Below are positions 30,263 through 41,090 of a DNA stretch of 64,000 nucleotides, piece after piece. The translations under genes were made by a program, and so were the position numbers. Below the pieces are notes generated by a model that saw nothing but the letters and a program-made list of their open reading frames with translations, did not search any database and was not told the origin of the DNA. Positions within the stretch are counted from its first letter, which is position 1, and every line of letters starts with the position of its first letter. Source of the DNA: Palaemon carinicauda (lineage: Eukaryota > Arthropoda > Malacostraca > Decapoda > Palaemonidae); contig NC_090765.1 in assembly GCF_036898095.1 (NCBI RefSeq), forward strand, positions 35,541,217 through 35,605,216, in the 5' to 3' direction.

Positions 30263-30465
30263 GAGAAGACCTTCGATCAGCAGCTGTGAGAGAAGTTAAA
30301 GAGGAAACGGGTATAGATACAGAATTTGTGTCAATGGTGTCATTTCGTCATGTTCATAGAGCCAATTTTAATTGCTCTGACATATATTTTATCGTCCATC
30401 TTCACCCTAGTTCACAAAGTATTACTATGTGCAAGAAAGAATTAGCAGCATGCGAGTGGATGAAG
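30263..30465 (+). CDS. NUDT6: NUDT6-like Nudix hydrolase, exon C
   Basis: The acceptor is TAATTTTTAACAG and the donor AAG|GTAAGA. It completes the Gly codon begun in exon B and ends in phase 0. It encodes the rest of the Nudix box: with exon B this reads G-x5-E-x7-RE-V-x-EE-x-G-I (DLRSAAVREVKEETGI), a full match to the consensus Gx5Ex7REUxEExGU whose Glu residues bind the divalent metal. The rest (SFRHVHRANF, SDIYFIVHL, ACEWMK) aligns with human NUDT6 (SIRQQHTNP, SDMYIICRL, RCEWMD). The intact motif implies catalytic competence if the gene is spliced; the substrate is unknown. Confidence 0.93.
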
Positions 30466-31403
30466 GTAAGAATTTTTTTGTAAATTACGTTCATGGATTA
30501 TTCTTCAGGGTCCAGGAGATTTTCATTCTGGAAAATGTACCTGTTTCCCATTAGCGTATTATGTACTGTATATCATTTATTATGTTATTATGCAATTACG
30601 ATAGTTCTATAGTTTTTCATTCATATTGAGTATTAACTCAGACTGGATGCATGCTTCCCAGTTTGGTGGTTTTTAGGAAACTTCAGTTTGTAAAAAGTAT
30701 ATTGAAGGGAATTTTATATATTATTATTGTTTTAAAGATTTTGGCTTACAGTATTTCACATACACTTGTTTGTATATTTCTTTTAGGAATATCTCTATAG
30801 ATTAGAAATATAAAAGTAATTGTGCTCTTGTTAAAAACAAGCCTGGTACTCTGCTGATATTTTGTTGTTAGGTTTGGTAGGGAGACCAACAATAGAACAG
30901 TAATTATAAATTAGCAAAGTAGTTTTAATCATACGATAATACCATTGCCTAACAAAATTCTTGATCCTTAACTTGGTTTTATTGTGAATGGATTTTGAAG
31001 ATTATCTACTTTACAAGAAGCCCATTTTTTGGCAGTAGATAAAATGCCCCAGATAATTCAGTTTCCTCAGGAAAAATTACCTCATAAAAATGCAGTAGCG
31101 CCCCATTGTCCACAGGTTATATTTTTGGAGGCCAACTCTCCCCACTGTGGCTAATGAAATCAGATAAAAGCAAGCACCCATAACCTATATAGAATGGAAC
31201 TCTAAATACATTGTGGTGATATCCTGCAGTTAATCATTCAAAACTACCATTCCAAGTGCATGTTAAACACATTTACAAATGGTTATGTTGCAGATACTAA
31301 AAAAGACCATAAACATTTTAGGTCAAAGTCATGAATGATAAGTCTCATAGCTGAATAGGGTTAAATCCCCCACCTATAATAGGGTCTCCAACCAGTCTTT
31401 GTA
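30466..31403. other. Intron sequence, Nudix exon C to tandem repeat
   Basis: No gene seen. A short segment near 31093 (CAGTAGCGCCCC) may be another DNA-transposon remnant, but this is weak. Confidence 0.35.
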
Positions 31404-31407
31404 AATT

Positions 31408-31511
31408 GTGAAGTACCTAGCCCTTGTTAAATGGTGAAGTACTTAGCCCTTGTTAAATGGTGAAGTACCTAGCCCTTGTTAAATGGTGAAGTACCTAGCC
31501 CTAGCCCTTGT
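31408..31511 (+). repeat. 26-bp tandem repeat, four units
   Basis: Units GTGAAGTACCTAGCCCTTGT... start at 31408, 31434, 31460 and 31486. The array ends 16 bp before the left end of DIRS copy 5. Confidence 0.9.
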
Positions 31512-31526
31512 CCTGAAAAAGCTCAA

Positions 31527-31698
31527 TTTTCAATATTAATCTTACCCGATGATCATGTAGCTGTCAACTCTGTTGCCCGACAGAAATCTACGGTCGGGAT
31601 ACGCCAGCGATCGCTATACAGGTGGGGGTGTACACAACAGCGCCATCTGTGGTCAGGTACTCTAGTACTTCTTGTCAACACCACCTCAATTTTTCCTC
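31527..31698 (+). repeat. Left inverted terminal repeat, copy 5
   Basis: Complement of 37977-38130, including AACTCTGTTGCCCGACAG and GCGATCGC. The outer end pairs with the first ICR half (37842-37878). Confidence 0.88.
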
Positions 31699-31890
31699 TG
31701 TCGTGCCACCGGCTAGACCTACTTGGATACGCTGTTGATTCTGGAGTTATTGTTCACGATTTGGTGATGTATTTGCTCTAGAGTTTAGCCTTCGCTATTC
31801 AGGAAGCTTTATCATTAGCTTAGCAAGTTTTTGGAATTAATTTGATTTAATTTTGGTGACGAAGAGAGTATGAACTCTCTTTCACTTTTA

Positions 31891-32840
31891 AATGGCCGAC
31901 CCTTCCCTTAGACGGAAGTGTTGGTGTCGAAGAGATTATAGACTCTCTTTCTTTATTTTGCTTAACAAAGTTATAGATTTATTTTATATCTCTCCGCCTT
32001 TTACAGGCCTCTTCGATTAACTTCCTTTTATTATAAACTTATTAAAATTAATTTTTATGTTTGTTTATATGCGACCTTTCCTAATAGTAGGCGGTCTTTT
32101 CTTGGAACCGAAGTTAATTAACATTGAGCCCGTCATATCGTTTTTACCTGTTAAGATTTTATGCTATTTTATGTTTTTGAAAGAATTTCTTTGATAGTCT
32201 CGTACTGTTTTCAAAGTTGAACTAACGTTTTGTTTTGTCTCCGCAGTTGTTGACGTTCAGAACGTTCAACTTGCGCTCTATCGTTACGATAGAGAGAGAG
32301 TATTCACGGTTTCACGTTGCAGTAAGAGTAAACCGATTCTAGCGTTTTGTTCATTCTTTCTTAGCTTAAATGGTTTTAATTCTAATAAAGGAACTTTTTA
32401 TTTGGGAAATCTTTCAGTTTTTTTCCTTTAACAATAATATGTTTTAACGATATATATAATTGGGCTCATCTCTCAGGTTCTAAGTCAAGAGAGAGAGAGA
32501 GAGATAGAGACGGAGGGAGAGAGAGGAGGATAAACGTTTCGTTCAAGCGGGTAACGTTGTTATCGTTTTTGCTCTTCTCCCTAGTCTCTTTAGGGGAAGA
32601 AGGTAAACGTTTCTAGAGTTTTATTCTTGTTCCCAGGCTTTATGCGGTGAGAGATTTTAAAAGTAGTTTATTTGATCTAGTGTTTAGTCTCTTTTCCAGC
32701 CACTGAATTTTTTATCTTTCATTATGTTTTTCTGTTACATTGTAATACTGTTTTCGCAATTACTTACTTTTAATGAAGGATAGAATTGCGTGTTTCAGGT
32801 ACAAACCACTTAAAGTTTCGAGTTCAGTGAAATAAGTGCA
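31891..32840 (+). other. Non-coding block replacing gag N-terminus, copy 5
   Basis: Diverged homologue of the blocks in copies 2 and 3: ATGGCCGACCC start motif, early stop, AT-rich sequence, GA run at 32487-32530, end near the CAGTGAAATAAGTGC motif. Confidence 0.6.
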
Positions 32841-33649
32841 AACAGAAATTCAAAAGTGATAAAGTGATAAGCGCAAAGTGTTACAGTGTTGCGTTCGAGG
32901 GTTCGTCTGTTCGTGCCAGTTGTTCGCCTAGTCTGGGACCTCTTACAAGCTCCCAAGCCCAGGGGAGAAGTAACGTCGAAGGACTTATGGGTTCATCAGG
33001 CCTTGATCGACGAACAGACGTTTCCCTCCGTGGTTTCGGGTGTACCCACTCACGTAGCCGACGTGATCACCCCACCCACACAAAGACGAGAGAGCCCATT
33101 TATTCCTCGTCTGCGGAAGAGGTTTCTCGCAGAAACCATGGACCAAATCTTGCAGCTTTTAAGTGCAAGTCGGTCCCTTCCGCGCAAGTCCAACTCCTAG
33201 GTGTAGCCATTAGCACTGGGTCAGTTCGGACTTGCTGCAGTACGACAACTGCACACCTCCCAGAGAGGCAAGGTGGTACCGCAACAGGCAGTAACTCCGT
33301 CTGTTGCCGCACCAGCTGTTTTAGACCCTCAGTCTCAACGGACAGTAGCTCCGTTTGTTGTTGTCTTTCATAGACCCTAGTGGTCCATGCTGCAGACTAT
33401 ACAGTCTCAGCTTGCTCCTTCATACAGGAGTATCATGCTGGAAGGTTGACAATGTAGCCTGTTAACCTACAACCCGCCGAGGTTGTGCGCTCAGCAGATA
33501 CTACGGCTGCCTGCTCCCACCCTCCACCTGTGAGAGCTCCACCTCCGATGCGCAGTCCACCCTGCCAGACGCATGTTCTTGCTGCGCCTCCTGCTTTCAT
33601 GCGTGAGTTGCCGCATCGGGGGTTGCCGGGTTCCAGCACTATGAGGCAA

Positions 33650-34275
33650 CCTCCTCAACCCATGAGGCAGGAGCCTCATGCTATGCGGCAACCTCCTCTA
33701 CCCATGAGGCAGGAGCCTCATGCTATGAGGAGCCTCATGCTATGCGGCATCCTCCTCAACCCATGAGGCAGGAGCCTCATGCTATGCGGCAACCTCCTCT
33801 ATCCATGAGGCAGGAGCCTCATGCTATGCGGCATCCTCCTCAAACCATGAGGCAGGAGCCTCGTGCTATGCGGCATCCTCCTCAACCCATGAGGCAGGAG
33901 CCTCATGCTATGAGGAGCCTCATGCTATGTGGCATCCTCCTCAACCCATGAGGCAGGAGCCTCATGCTATGAGGAGCCTCATGCTATGCGGCATCCTCCT
34001 CAACCCATGAGGCAGGAGCCTCATGCTATGCGGCGACCTCCTCTACCCATGAGGCAGGAGCCTCATGCTATGCGGCATCCTCCTCAACCCATGAGGCAGG
34101 AGCCTCATGCTATGCGGCATCCTCCTCAACCCATGAGGCAGGAGCCTCATGCTATGAGGAGCCTCATGCTATGCGGCATCCTCCTCAAACCATGAGGCAG
34201 GAGCCTCATGCTATGCGGCAACCTCCTCAACCCATGAGGCAGGAGCCTCATACTATGCGGCATCCTCCTCAACCC
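33650..34275 (+). repeat. 42-bp coding minisatellite (14-residue unit), copy 5
   Basis: Thirteen occurrences of the AGGCAGGAGCCTC core, in units of 42 bp or 60 bp where ATGAGGAGCCTCATGCT is inserted. Read in frame, the unit is PPQPMRQEPHAMRH. All unit lengths are multiples of three, so the array keeps a reading frame. Confidence 0.9.
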
Positions 34276-34535
34276 ATGCGGCATGAGCCTCATCCCTTGC
34301 AGCATGAGCCTCATCCCATGCAGCATGAGCCTCATACCATGCAGCATGAGCCTCATCCCATGCAGCATGAGCCTCATCCCATGCAGCATAAGCCGCATGC
34401 CATGCAACATGCTCTGCATACCTTACAGCATGCTCTACATACAGCATGCTCTGCATACCTTACAGCATGCTCTGCATACCTTACAGCATGTGCATACCTT
34501 ACAGCATGCTCTGCATACCTTACCGCATGCTCCTC
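34276..34535 (+). repeat. 21-bp arrays following the minisatellite, copy 5
   Basis: First about six units of CAGCATGAGCCTCATCCCATG (QHEPHPM), then several units of CCTTACAGCATGCTCTGCATA (LQHALHT). Both are seven-codon units that grade into each other and into the 42-bp array, which suggests stepwise expansion. Confidence 0.88.
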
Positions 34536-35127
34536 AGTCACACATCTTTGGTTGTTGCCAACTCACAAGTCTGTCAAGCAGTTTCATAACGTTGCCTTCT
34601 GGCCTGCTGCTTTTGCACCAGTGAAACCCTCACTGAGAGAACTTAGCTTTTCTCGGATATGGTTCCTGTAGATGAGAAAGTGCTATTCTCCCTCCTTCTG
34701 ATATTCCCTTGAGGACTCTGTCATTTGGAGAGGAGCCTTAAGCTGCTTAGCCGCCTATGGACTTTTATTTAAGCATAAAATGCTTCCAGGGAAGGTAATG
34801 GTTCCGCTTCAGTCGCTAACCCCGTCTGTTGCCACACCTGCTCCCATAGACCTTGAGCTTTGTTGCAAGACATGCAGTCCAAGCTTAGTCCTTGTTAGAG
34901 GATTTTTTTGTTTACGGAGTCAGTGTGTCACTGGGAAGACGTTCAACAACCAGCAGAGGTGACTTGTTGTGACGCAGTGCGGCAACCTCAGCAACCCGAT
35001 AAGGAGTTGTCTGTACTACCCAGACAGTCTAGACAGTTTCGGGTTGTCGCTGTACTTCCTCGCTTCCCCATGGTTGACAGTTCACAGACTGTGCAGCAGT
35101 ACCATGATCTTGTGTCCGGCTCCGTCA

Positions 35128-36558
35128 GACGACTGGCTTTTAAGAGCTCCCACAAGTCGTCGCTGTCTGGAGAATCTCAGATGGACTATGGATCTGACCA
35201 AGGAACTGGGTCTCCTGGTCAATTTAGAGGAGTCCCAGCTCGTCCCATCCCAGACCATTGTCTACCTGGGTATGGAGCTTCAGAGTCGAGCTTTTCGGGC
35301 TTTTCCGTCGGCCCCAAGGATCTACCAAGCCCTAGAATGCATCCAGAGCATGCTGAGAAGGAACCGATGCTCAGTCAGGTAGTGGATGAGTCTAACAGGG
35401 ACACTTTCATCGCTGGCCCTGTTCATCGAGTTAAGGAGACTCCACCTCCGCCCCCTTCAGTATCATCTAGCTGCTCACTGGATAAAGGACATGACGCTAG
35501 AGACGGTCTCAGTTCCTGTTTCCGAAGAGAGGAGGTCTACTCTAACGTGGTGAAAGAACAGCTTTCTTCTCAAGGAAGGTCTACCTTTGGCTGTTCAGAA
35601 ACCCGACCGCCGTCTCTTCTCGGACGCATCAAACTCGGGCTGGGGTGCGACTTTGGACGGTCAGGAATGCTCGGGAACATGGAATCAGGAGCAAAGGACA
35701 CTTCACATCAATTGCAAGGAGCTGTTGGCGGTTCATCTGGCCTTGATATACTTCAAGTCCCTCCAGCTTAACAAGGTGGTGGAGGTGGACTCTGACAACA
35801 CCACAGCCTTGGCTTACATCTCCAAGCAGGGAGGGACTCATTCGTGGAAGTTGTTCTAGATCGCAAGGGACCTCCTCATCTGGTCAAAAGATCGAAAGCT
35901 CACGCTGGTAACGAGATTCATTCAGGGCGATATGAATGTCATGGCAGATCGCCTCAGCCGGAAGGGTCAGGTCATCCCCACAGAGTGGACCCTTCACAAG
36001 AATGTTTGCAGCAGACTTTGGGCCCTGTGGGGTCAGCCAACCATAGATCTGTTCGCTACCTCGATAACCTAGAGGCTCCCGTTGTATTGTTCTCCGATTC
36101 CAGACCCAGCAGCAGTTCACGTGGATGCTTTTCTGCTGGATTGGTCCCATCTCGACCTGTATGCATTCCCGCCGTTCAAGATTGTCAACAGGGTACTTCA
36201 GAAGTTCACCTCTCGCAAAGGGACACGGCTGACGTTGGTTGCTCCCCTCTGGCCCGCGAGAGAATGGTTCATAGAGGTACTGCAATGGCTGGTCGACATT
36301 CCCAGGACTCTTCCTCTAGGAGTGGACCTTCTACGTCAACCTCACGTAAAGAAGGTACACCCAAACCTCCAAGCTCTTCGTCTGACTGCCTTCAGACTAT
36401 CGAAAGACTCTCAAGAGCTAGGGGCTTTTCGAAGGAGGCAGCCAGAGCGATTGCCAGAGCAAGGAGGACATCCACTCTCAGAGTCTATCAGTCTAAAGGG
36501 GAAGTCTTCCGAAGCTGGTACAAGGCCAATGCAGTTTCCTCAACCAGTACCACTGTAA
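35128..36558 (+). pseudogene. RT (3' half) / RNase H / methyltransferase-like remnant, copy 5
   Basis: Begins at the DDW of RT motif C, so the fingers and motif A are deleted. It continues as RT thumb to 35382, shifts, then has RNase H at 35587-35859 (SDASNSGWGA, KELLA, SDNTTA). It breaks at 35857 (TAG). The methyltransferase-like segment is open at 36082-36558 after a TAG at 36070 (YAFPPF). Confidence 0.75.
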
Positions 36559-37455
36559 CCCAGATTGCTGACTTCCTGTTACATCTAAGGAACGTAAGAT
36601 CCCTTTCAGCTCCTTCGATCAAGGGTTACAGAAGTATGTTGGCAGCGGTTTTCCGCCACAGAGGCTTGGATCTTTCCACCAACAAAGATCTACAGGACCT
36701 CCTTAGGTCTTTTGAGACCTCAAAGGAACGTCGGTTGTCCACTCCAGGCTGGAATCTAGACGTGGTCCTAAGGTTCCTTATGTCATCAAGATTTGAACCT
36801 CTCCAATCAGCCTCTTTTAAGGACCTCACATTAAAAACTCTTTTCCTCGTGTGCTTGCCAACAGCTAAAAGAGTAAGTGAGATCCACGCCTTCAGCTGGA
36901 ACATAGTTTTCACATCTGAAACGGCTACATGTTCCTTGCAGCTCGGTTTTTTGCTAAAACGAGCTTCCTTCACGTCCTTGGCCTAAGTCGTTTGAGATCC
37001 CAAGCCTGTCCAACTTGGTGGGGAACGAACTGGAGAGAGTACTTTGCCCAGTTAGAGCTCTTAGGTACTATCTAAAAAGGTCATAACCTTTACGAGGACA
37101 ATCAGAAGCCTTATGGTGTGCTATCAAGAAGCCTTCTCTTCCAAGGTCTAAGAACTCAGTTTCTTACTAAATCAGGCTTCTGATTAGGGAAGCACATTCT
37201 CATCTGAAGGAAGAAGACCTTGCTTTGCTGAAGGTAAGGACACATGAAGTGAGAGCTGTGGCTACTTCAGTGGCCTTCAAACAGAACCGTTCTCTGCAGA
37301 GTGTTATGGATGCAACCTATTGGAGAAGCAAGTCAGTGTTCGCATCATTCTATCTCAAAGATGTCCAGTCTCTTTACGAGAACTGCTACACCCTGGGACC
37401 ATTCGTAGCAACGAATGCAGTAGTAGGCGGGGGCTCAGCCACTACATTCCCATGA
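36264..37455 (+). pseudogene. Tyrosine recombinase remnant, copy 5
   Basis: Open from the equivalent ATG at 36264 to a frameshift near 36960 (GTTTTTTGCTAAAACG). There are further stops at 37084 and 37167, and it is open again at 37225-37455 with the HxxR box KTHEVRA-like (RTHEVRA), YWRSKS and FYLKD. Confidence 0.8.
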
Positions 37456-37841
37456 TCCCATAACCTTTTTAACCTTTCTCTTGAATACTTTTTATGGGTT
37501 GTACGGTCGGCTAAGAAGCCTTCCACATCCTTGTTGATTTGGCGGGTGGTCAATTCTTTCTTGAGAAGCGCCGAGGTTAAAGGTTGTGATGAGGTCCTTT
37601 AGTATGGGTTGCAGCCCTTTATACTTCAGCACCTAAGAGTCGTTCAGCATCCTAAGAGGATCGCTACGCTCAGTAAGGAAGACGTACTTAATAAAGGCAG
37701 AGTAATGGTTCAAGTCGTCTTCCTTACCAGGTACTTATTTATTTTATGTTATTTTTGAATAACTAATAAAATGAAATACGGGATACTTAGCTTCTTTGTC
37801 AACATGTATGCTGGTCTCCACCCACCACCCTGGGTGTGAAT

Positions 37842-37932
37842 CAGCTACATGATCATCGGGTAAGATTAATATTGAAAAATGTTATTTTCATTAGTAAAAT
37901 AAATTTTTGAATATACTTACCCGATGATCATG
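37842..37932 (+). repeat. Internal complementary region, copy 5
   Basis: The halves pair with this subfamily's own termini (ATGATCATCGGGTAAGATTA and TACTTACCCGATGATCATGA). The ICR thus co-evolved with the changed termini. Confidence 0.9.
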
Positions 37933-37976
37933 ATTTAATTGACCCACCCTTCCTCCCCATAGAGAACCAGTGGACC

Positions 37977-38172
37977 GAGGAAAAAATTGAGGTGGTGTTG
38001 ACAAGAAGTACTAGAGTACCTGACCACAGATGGCGCTGTTGTGTACACCCCCACCTGTATAGCGATCGCTGGCGTATCCTGACCGTAGATTTCTGTCGGG
38101 CAACAGAGTTGACAGCTACATGATCATCGGGTAAGTATATTCAAAAATTTATTTTACTAATGAAAATAACAT
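37977..38172 (+). repeat. Right inverted terminal repeat, copy 5
   Basis: Complement of the left repeat. Contains GCGATCGC and the donor-like CGGGTAAGTAT at 38128-38138. Confidence 0.88.
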
Positions 38173-38212
38173 ATTTTTGTGTCTTCTCTTTCTTGTTTTT
38201 TTTCCTAAACAG

Positions 38213-38329
38213 AAGCATGAATCACATGATAACAACAACTGTGGCACTTGTTGTGGCAAACTCTTTAGCTTTTACAATGCCGCCAAAGGCTCCCTTGTAT
38301 GCTCATACACCAATGGAGTCTTAATTTAA
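38213..38329 (+). other. Candidate alternative (poison or terminal) exon of the Nudix gene
   Basis: A strong acceptor (TCTTGTTTTTTTTCCTAAACAG) ends at 38212. In the phase left by exon C, the sequence encodes 38 residues starting KHESHDNNNCGTCCGK and then a TAA at 38327-38329. A donor-like AAG|GTGAAC lies at about 38336. It could be a cryptic terminal or poison exon. There is no homology support. Confidence 0.25.
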
Positions 38330-38784
38330 ATCTAAGGTGAACTGTAAAGATACATTCCCTTTAACTTCAACCTCTAGACACTCTTTTATGCAGATAAAGG
38401 GGAGTCACTCAAGATTGAAAACTGTACGAAGGTTCAGAAAAAAAGGAAACTAGCTCTTGAATAGATACAGAAAACTTGTTCTTTACTCATAATATATGAA
38501 GTGAGAAATAATACAATGAAATGTGTACTGTATTAAGTATAAAACTGAAATTCAATTATTTGATTCATTTGCCTGGATTTCCAATCTTGAAGAAACACTA
38601 TCACTGATATTGCCAACACAGACAATTCATTTGATATTTAAATTTACACAGCCATTCAAAATGTACCAAGCAATATTGAAATATTAAGAAACAAAAATTA
38701 AAAAGTAGCACTGGATTTTGGGTATCAAAATATTTTTTGTTTCCAAAATTAGGTTATTATTTACATTTACTATATTTCTTTCAG

Positions 38785-39012
38785 CTTGAAGAATACATCA
38801 CTCATCCTCATGTCCACGAAGTTAATCGCTATTTTGCAAAGTGCTTCTTGGAGGGCCGGAGAAAGGGAGTTAAAATAGATGCAGTTGATATGTATACTCC
38901 ATCTTTTAATAGAAATCAAACAATATACAGTGTGAAATTCAATGAAGAAAATGTAAAAGGTGAGAAGTCCAGTGTTAATGACAAATATGTTAATAGTGAC
39001 CCAAAACTGTAA
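38785..39012 (+). CDS. NUDT6: NUDT6-like Nudix hydrolase, terminal exon D
   Basis: The acceptor is TATATTTCTTTCAG; the exon starts in phase 0 and runs to TAA at 39010-39012. It encodes LEEYITHPHVHEVNRYFAKC..., then IDAVDMYTPSFNRNQTIYSV and a hydrophilic tail. This corresponds to the helical C-terminus of NUDT6 (LYGYREGFDKIDL, ELPAVYTGLFYKLYHKELP in human). A GTGAGA donor-like site near 38957 could shorten the exon, but the family ends at about this length, so I take the stop as real. The four exons give about 214 residues; the family's N-terminal region is missing from view. Confidence 0.87.
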   Translation, partial: LEEYITHPHVHEVNRYFAKCFLEGRRKGVKIDAVDMYTPSFNRNQTIYSVKFNEENVKGEKSSVNDKYVNSDPKL

Positions 39013-39042
39013 AGTTTTTTTTTACCTTTCAATTCATAGTTA

Positions 39043-39048
39043 AATAAA
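39043..39048 (+). terminator. Candidate polyadenylation signal of the Nudix gene
   Basis: AATAAA 31 bp after the stop codon; the nearest such signal downstream of exon D. Confidence 0.55.
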
Positions 39049-39839
39049 ACACCAAATATTGTAATTGAACTATTATCTGTGATTTAATCTGTGTAAAGTC
39101 AAGTTAAATTTTTAATTTGTCTCTTTAACCAACCTCCTCTATTTCAGAAATAATTGGGTAATTTACTTTACATATTGGAAGCACAGCAATATGTTGAAAA
39201 TATGAATTGAACTATTTGTGTAAAACTGAAACCATGAGAATAATTAATCACGTTGATAGGAACCGCTGCTATTATTAAGAATTCCAAATACTATAATTTA
39301 CATACAATACTTATTTCAGGTAAGATGTTTAATGTTTTCATGAATAGCATTTTTGCTAAAATTAATTTCCATTTGTTTATTTGTCATTTACTATACATAG
39401 ATCTACCCAATAGTAAATAGAAATTTGCATACTAAATACTTTTTAGAGAGGTTACTATAACTTTGAAAATATTTGGTAGTTGATTGTTTTAGGAAGTTCA
39501 GTAGTGGACGAAATATAAGTGTATCAGAAGAGTGTAAAACATTTTAGACCATGGTATTTTGATCTATACATATTTTGAATATCAAATGTTTGTAGGATTA
39601 CAACAAATATTAAGTGACCTCTGCAGTCAGACCTTGCCTCTTGTAGGGCTTAGGTAACAAGGACACAAGCAAATTCTGAAAAAATAATGTATGCACCCTG
39701 AATGACAATCCCAGACCCCCTATATTCATTCATAACTATGACAGTAATGTTGTCACTCTTCAACACTACTGAGTACCCTGTTACTATTGGAAAGGTTGCA
39801 GTGCTAAGAATACTGTACCCATTTCCAACAGGTTAGAGA
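39049..39839. other. Intergenic sequence
   Basis: AT-rich; nothing recognised. Confidence 0.4.
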
Positions 39840-41090
39840 TGCGGTGGCTTTTCCTCTGAAAACCATAGCTCTGTAGTGATTTTTGGTCTCAAACACATAC
39901 GCCCCATCACTCTGTGGATGCGTTCGAGAACAGAAGCTTCTCTGGAGGTGGGAGTTGAGTGGGACTCCTCTGGTGAGGTTTTCATTCTGTCATTAGGAAA
40001 GGTGATTTCTTACTTCCCATTCCAGTGGAACAAGGTTCAATGGGAGATTTCTGGCTGCCAACAAGTGATGCTTCAGACACCATAGAAGTGATCACTGGTA
40101 GAGACACCTTTGTGGAATGGATTTCTCTGAGGAAAAATGTCCCAGAATATACTGACACAGCTGAGCCAGGAGGTTGCACTTGTACGGTACTAGAATGATT
40201 CTGCTACCTCTAAGCCTGCTAATGAGATAATCTGATGGGAAGACTTTTATTGTTGCTTTGTCTATTATCATGCCCAGGTACTTCCTCCTCTGCTTAAGCA
40301 TAGACTCAACTTTACCCAGTTTACCATGATCCCCAGATTACAAGAAAAGGAGGGTAGTTGAACTCAATCTTGAAATAACTGCTTCTGGGAAGAGGCCGTG
40401 AGGACTAGCCAGTCATTGAGGTACCTCAATAGACATATCCTGTTTGAGTGAGCCATGTGAAAAATCCAAAGCGCAGGTTTTGAACTAGTACACTACTCGC
40501 TTGAGGACGACAGATGGATGACTATTTGGAAATGTGTGTTCTTCAGATTGACTGAAAGCATGAAGTCTTCCTCTCTGATGATGGACCCCTCAGTACTTAT
40601 TTAGCAGCAAGAGGTCAATGACTGGTTTCCAGCTTCAGTTGATGTCTCCACCAAGAAAAGCTGACTATAACCCTGGAGATCCACCTTGAACGACTTCAAA
40701 AGCATTCTTCTCCTTCATTGCTTTCACCTCTGCCATCATGACCAGAGCTTTTGGGGATTTCGGAGGGTAACTCTGGAATGTCATCGGTGTACAAGTGAAG
40801 GGAGATTGAAGATCTTTGAAAGGTAGGCTGTATTGTCCCAATCCACTGTTCTACTTCATAACAGACATCCATCCACTCATGGAAGCTGGAAGAGAGCACT
40901 GCTGACTTCATCATCTCCTTCCTCTTCCATTTTTGCCTCTACAGCCCTTCTTGAACTGGCCAGGCTGGGCATGAAAAGGAAATGCACTATCCACTCCTTT
41001 CCTGGAGGAAGAAATGGCTTGAGGTCCCAATCAGCTTTTAAAGGCAGCCGGAGCTTTCTTAAAAGACAATTCTGACAGCATGGGAACAAT
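39840..41090 (-). mobile_element. Old DIRS-like RT / RNase H remnant, opposite orientation
   Basis: The minus strand contains, in order and with many stops, a gag-like piece (40877-41089), RT fingers (GYSQLFLVE near 40660), motif A (EDFMLSVNLKNTHFQIVIH near 40540), a degraded motif C (YLNDWLVL near 40425), RKYLGMIIDKATIKVFPSD (40092-40301), LLGHFSS, and an RNase H start (MVSEASLVG near 40080). The motif set (YLDDWLV, YLGMxIDT..AKVFPS) is typical of another DIRS-type lineage. It is far more decayed than copies 1-5. Confidence 0.65.

Larger units (their letters stand above)
32841..35127 (+). pseudogene. gag remnant with minisatellite, copy 5
   Basis: The N-terminal part matches gag of other copies (GSSVRA, ... 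LTSSQAQGRSNV), then frameshifts occur. The middle is replaced by the 42-bp and 21-bp arrays. A second gag middle segment (SLTPSVATPAPIDLELCCKT, about 34815-35130) repeats material already present near 33290-33430, so the copy was rearranged. A gag-to-RT deletion follows. Confidence 0.7.
31527..38172 (+). mobile_element. DIRS1-like retrotransposon copy 5, diverged subfamily, in Nudix intron C-D
   Basis: Complete from terminus to terminus but coding-defective. The termini read CTTACCCGATGATCATGTAG instead of CTTAGCCGGTGAATATATAA, so this is a separate subfamily; the GCGATCGC motif and overall layout are the same. The gag part has an expanded minisatellite and a second partial gag segment, and is joined to RT within motif C. 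The right end is 40 bp upstream of a strong acceptor-like site at 38212. Confidence 0.88.

Noticed and set aside
31408..31511. 26-bp repeat array as a possible CRISPR or regulatory array
   Set aside because: Simple head-to-tail tandem repeat without spacers.
34147..34456. Minus-strand repetitive open frames (MLHGMRL-type repeats)
   Set aside because: They are the antisense of the coding minisatellite and exist only because its period is a multiple of three.
33650..34535. CRISPR-like pattern of regular repeats
   Set aside because: Repeats are directly adjacent with no unique spacers, they code in frame, and they lie inside a retrotransposon in a eukaryotic genome.
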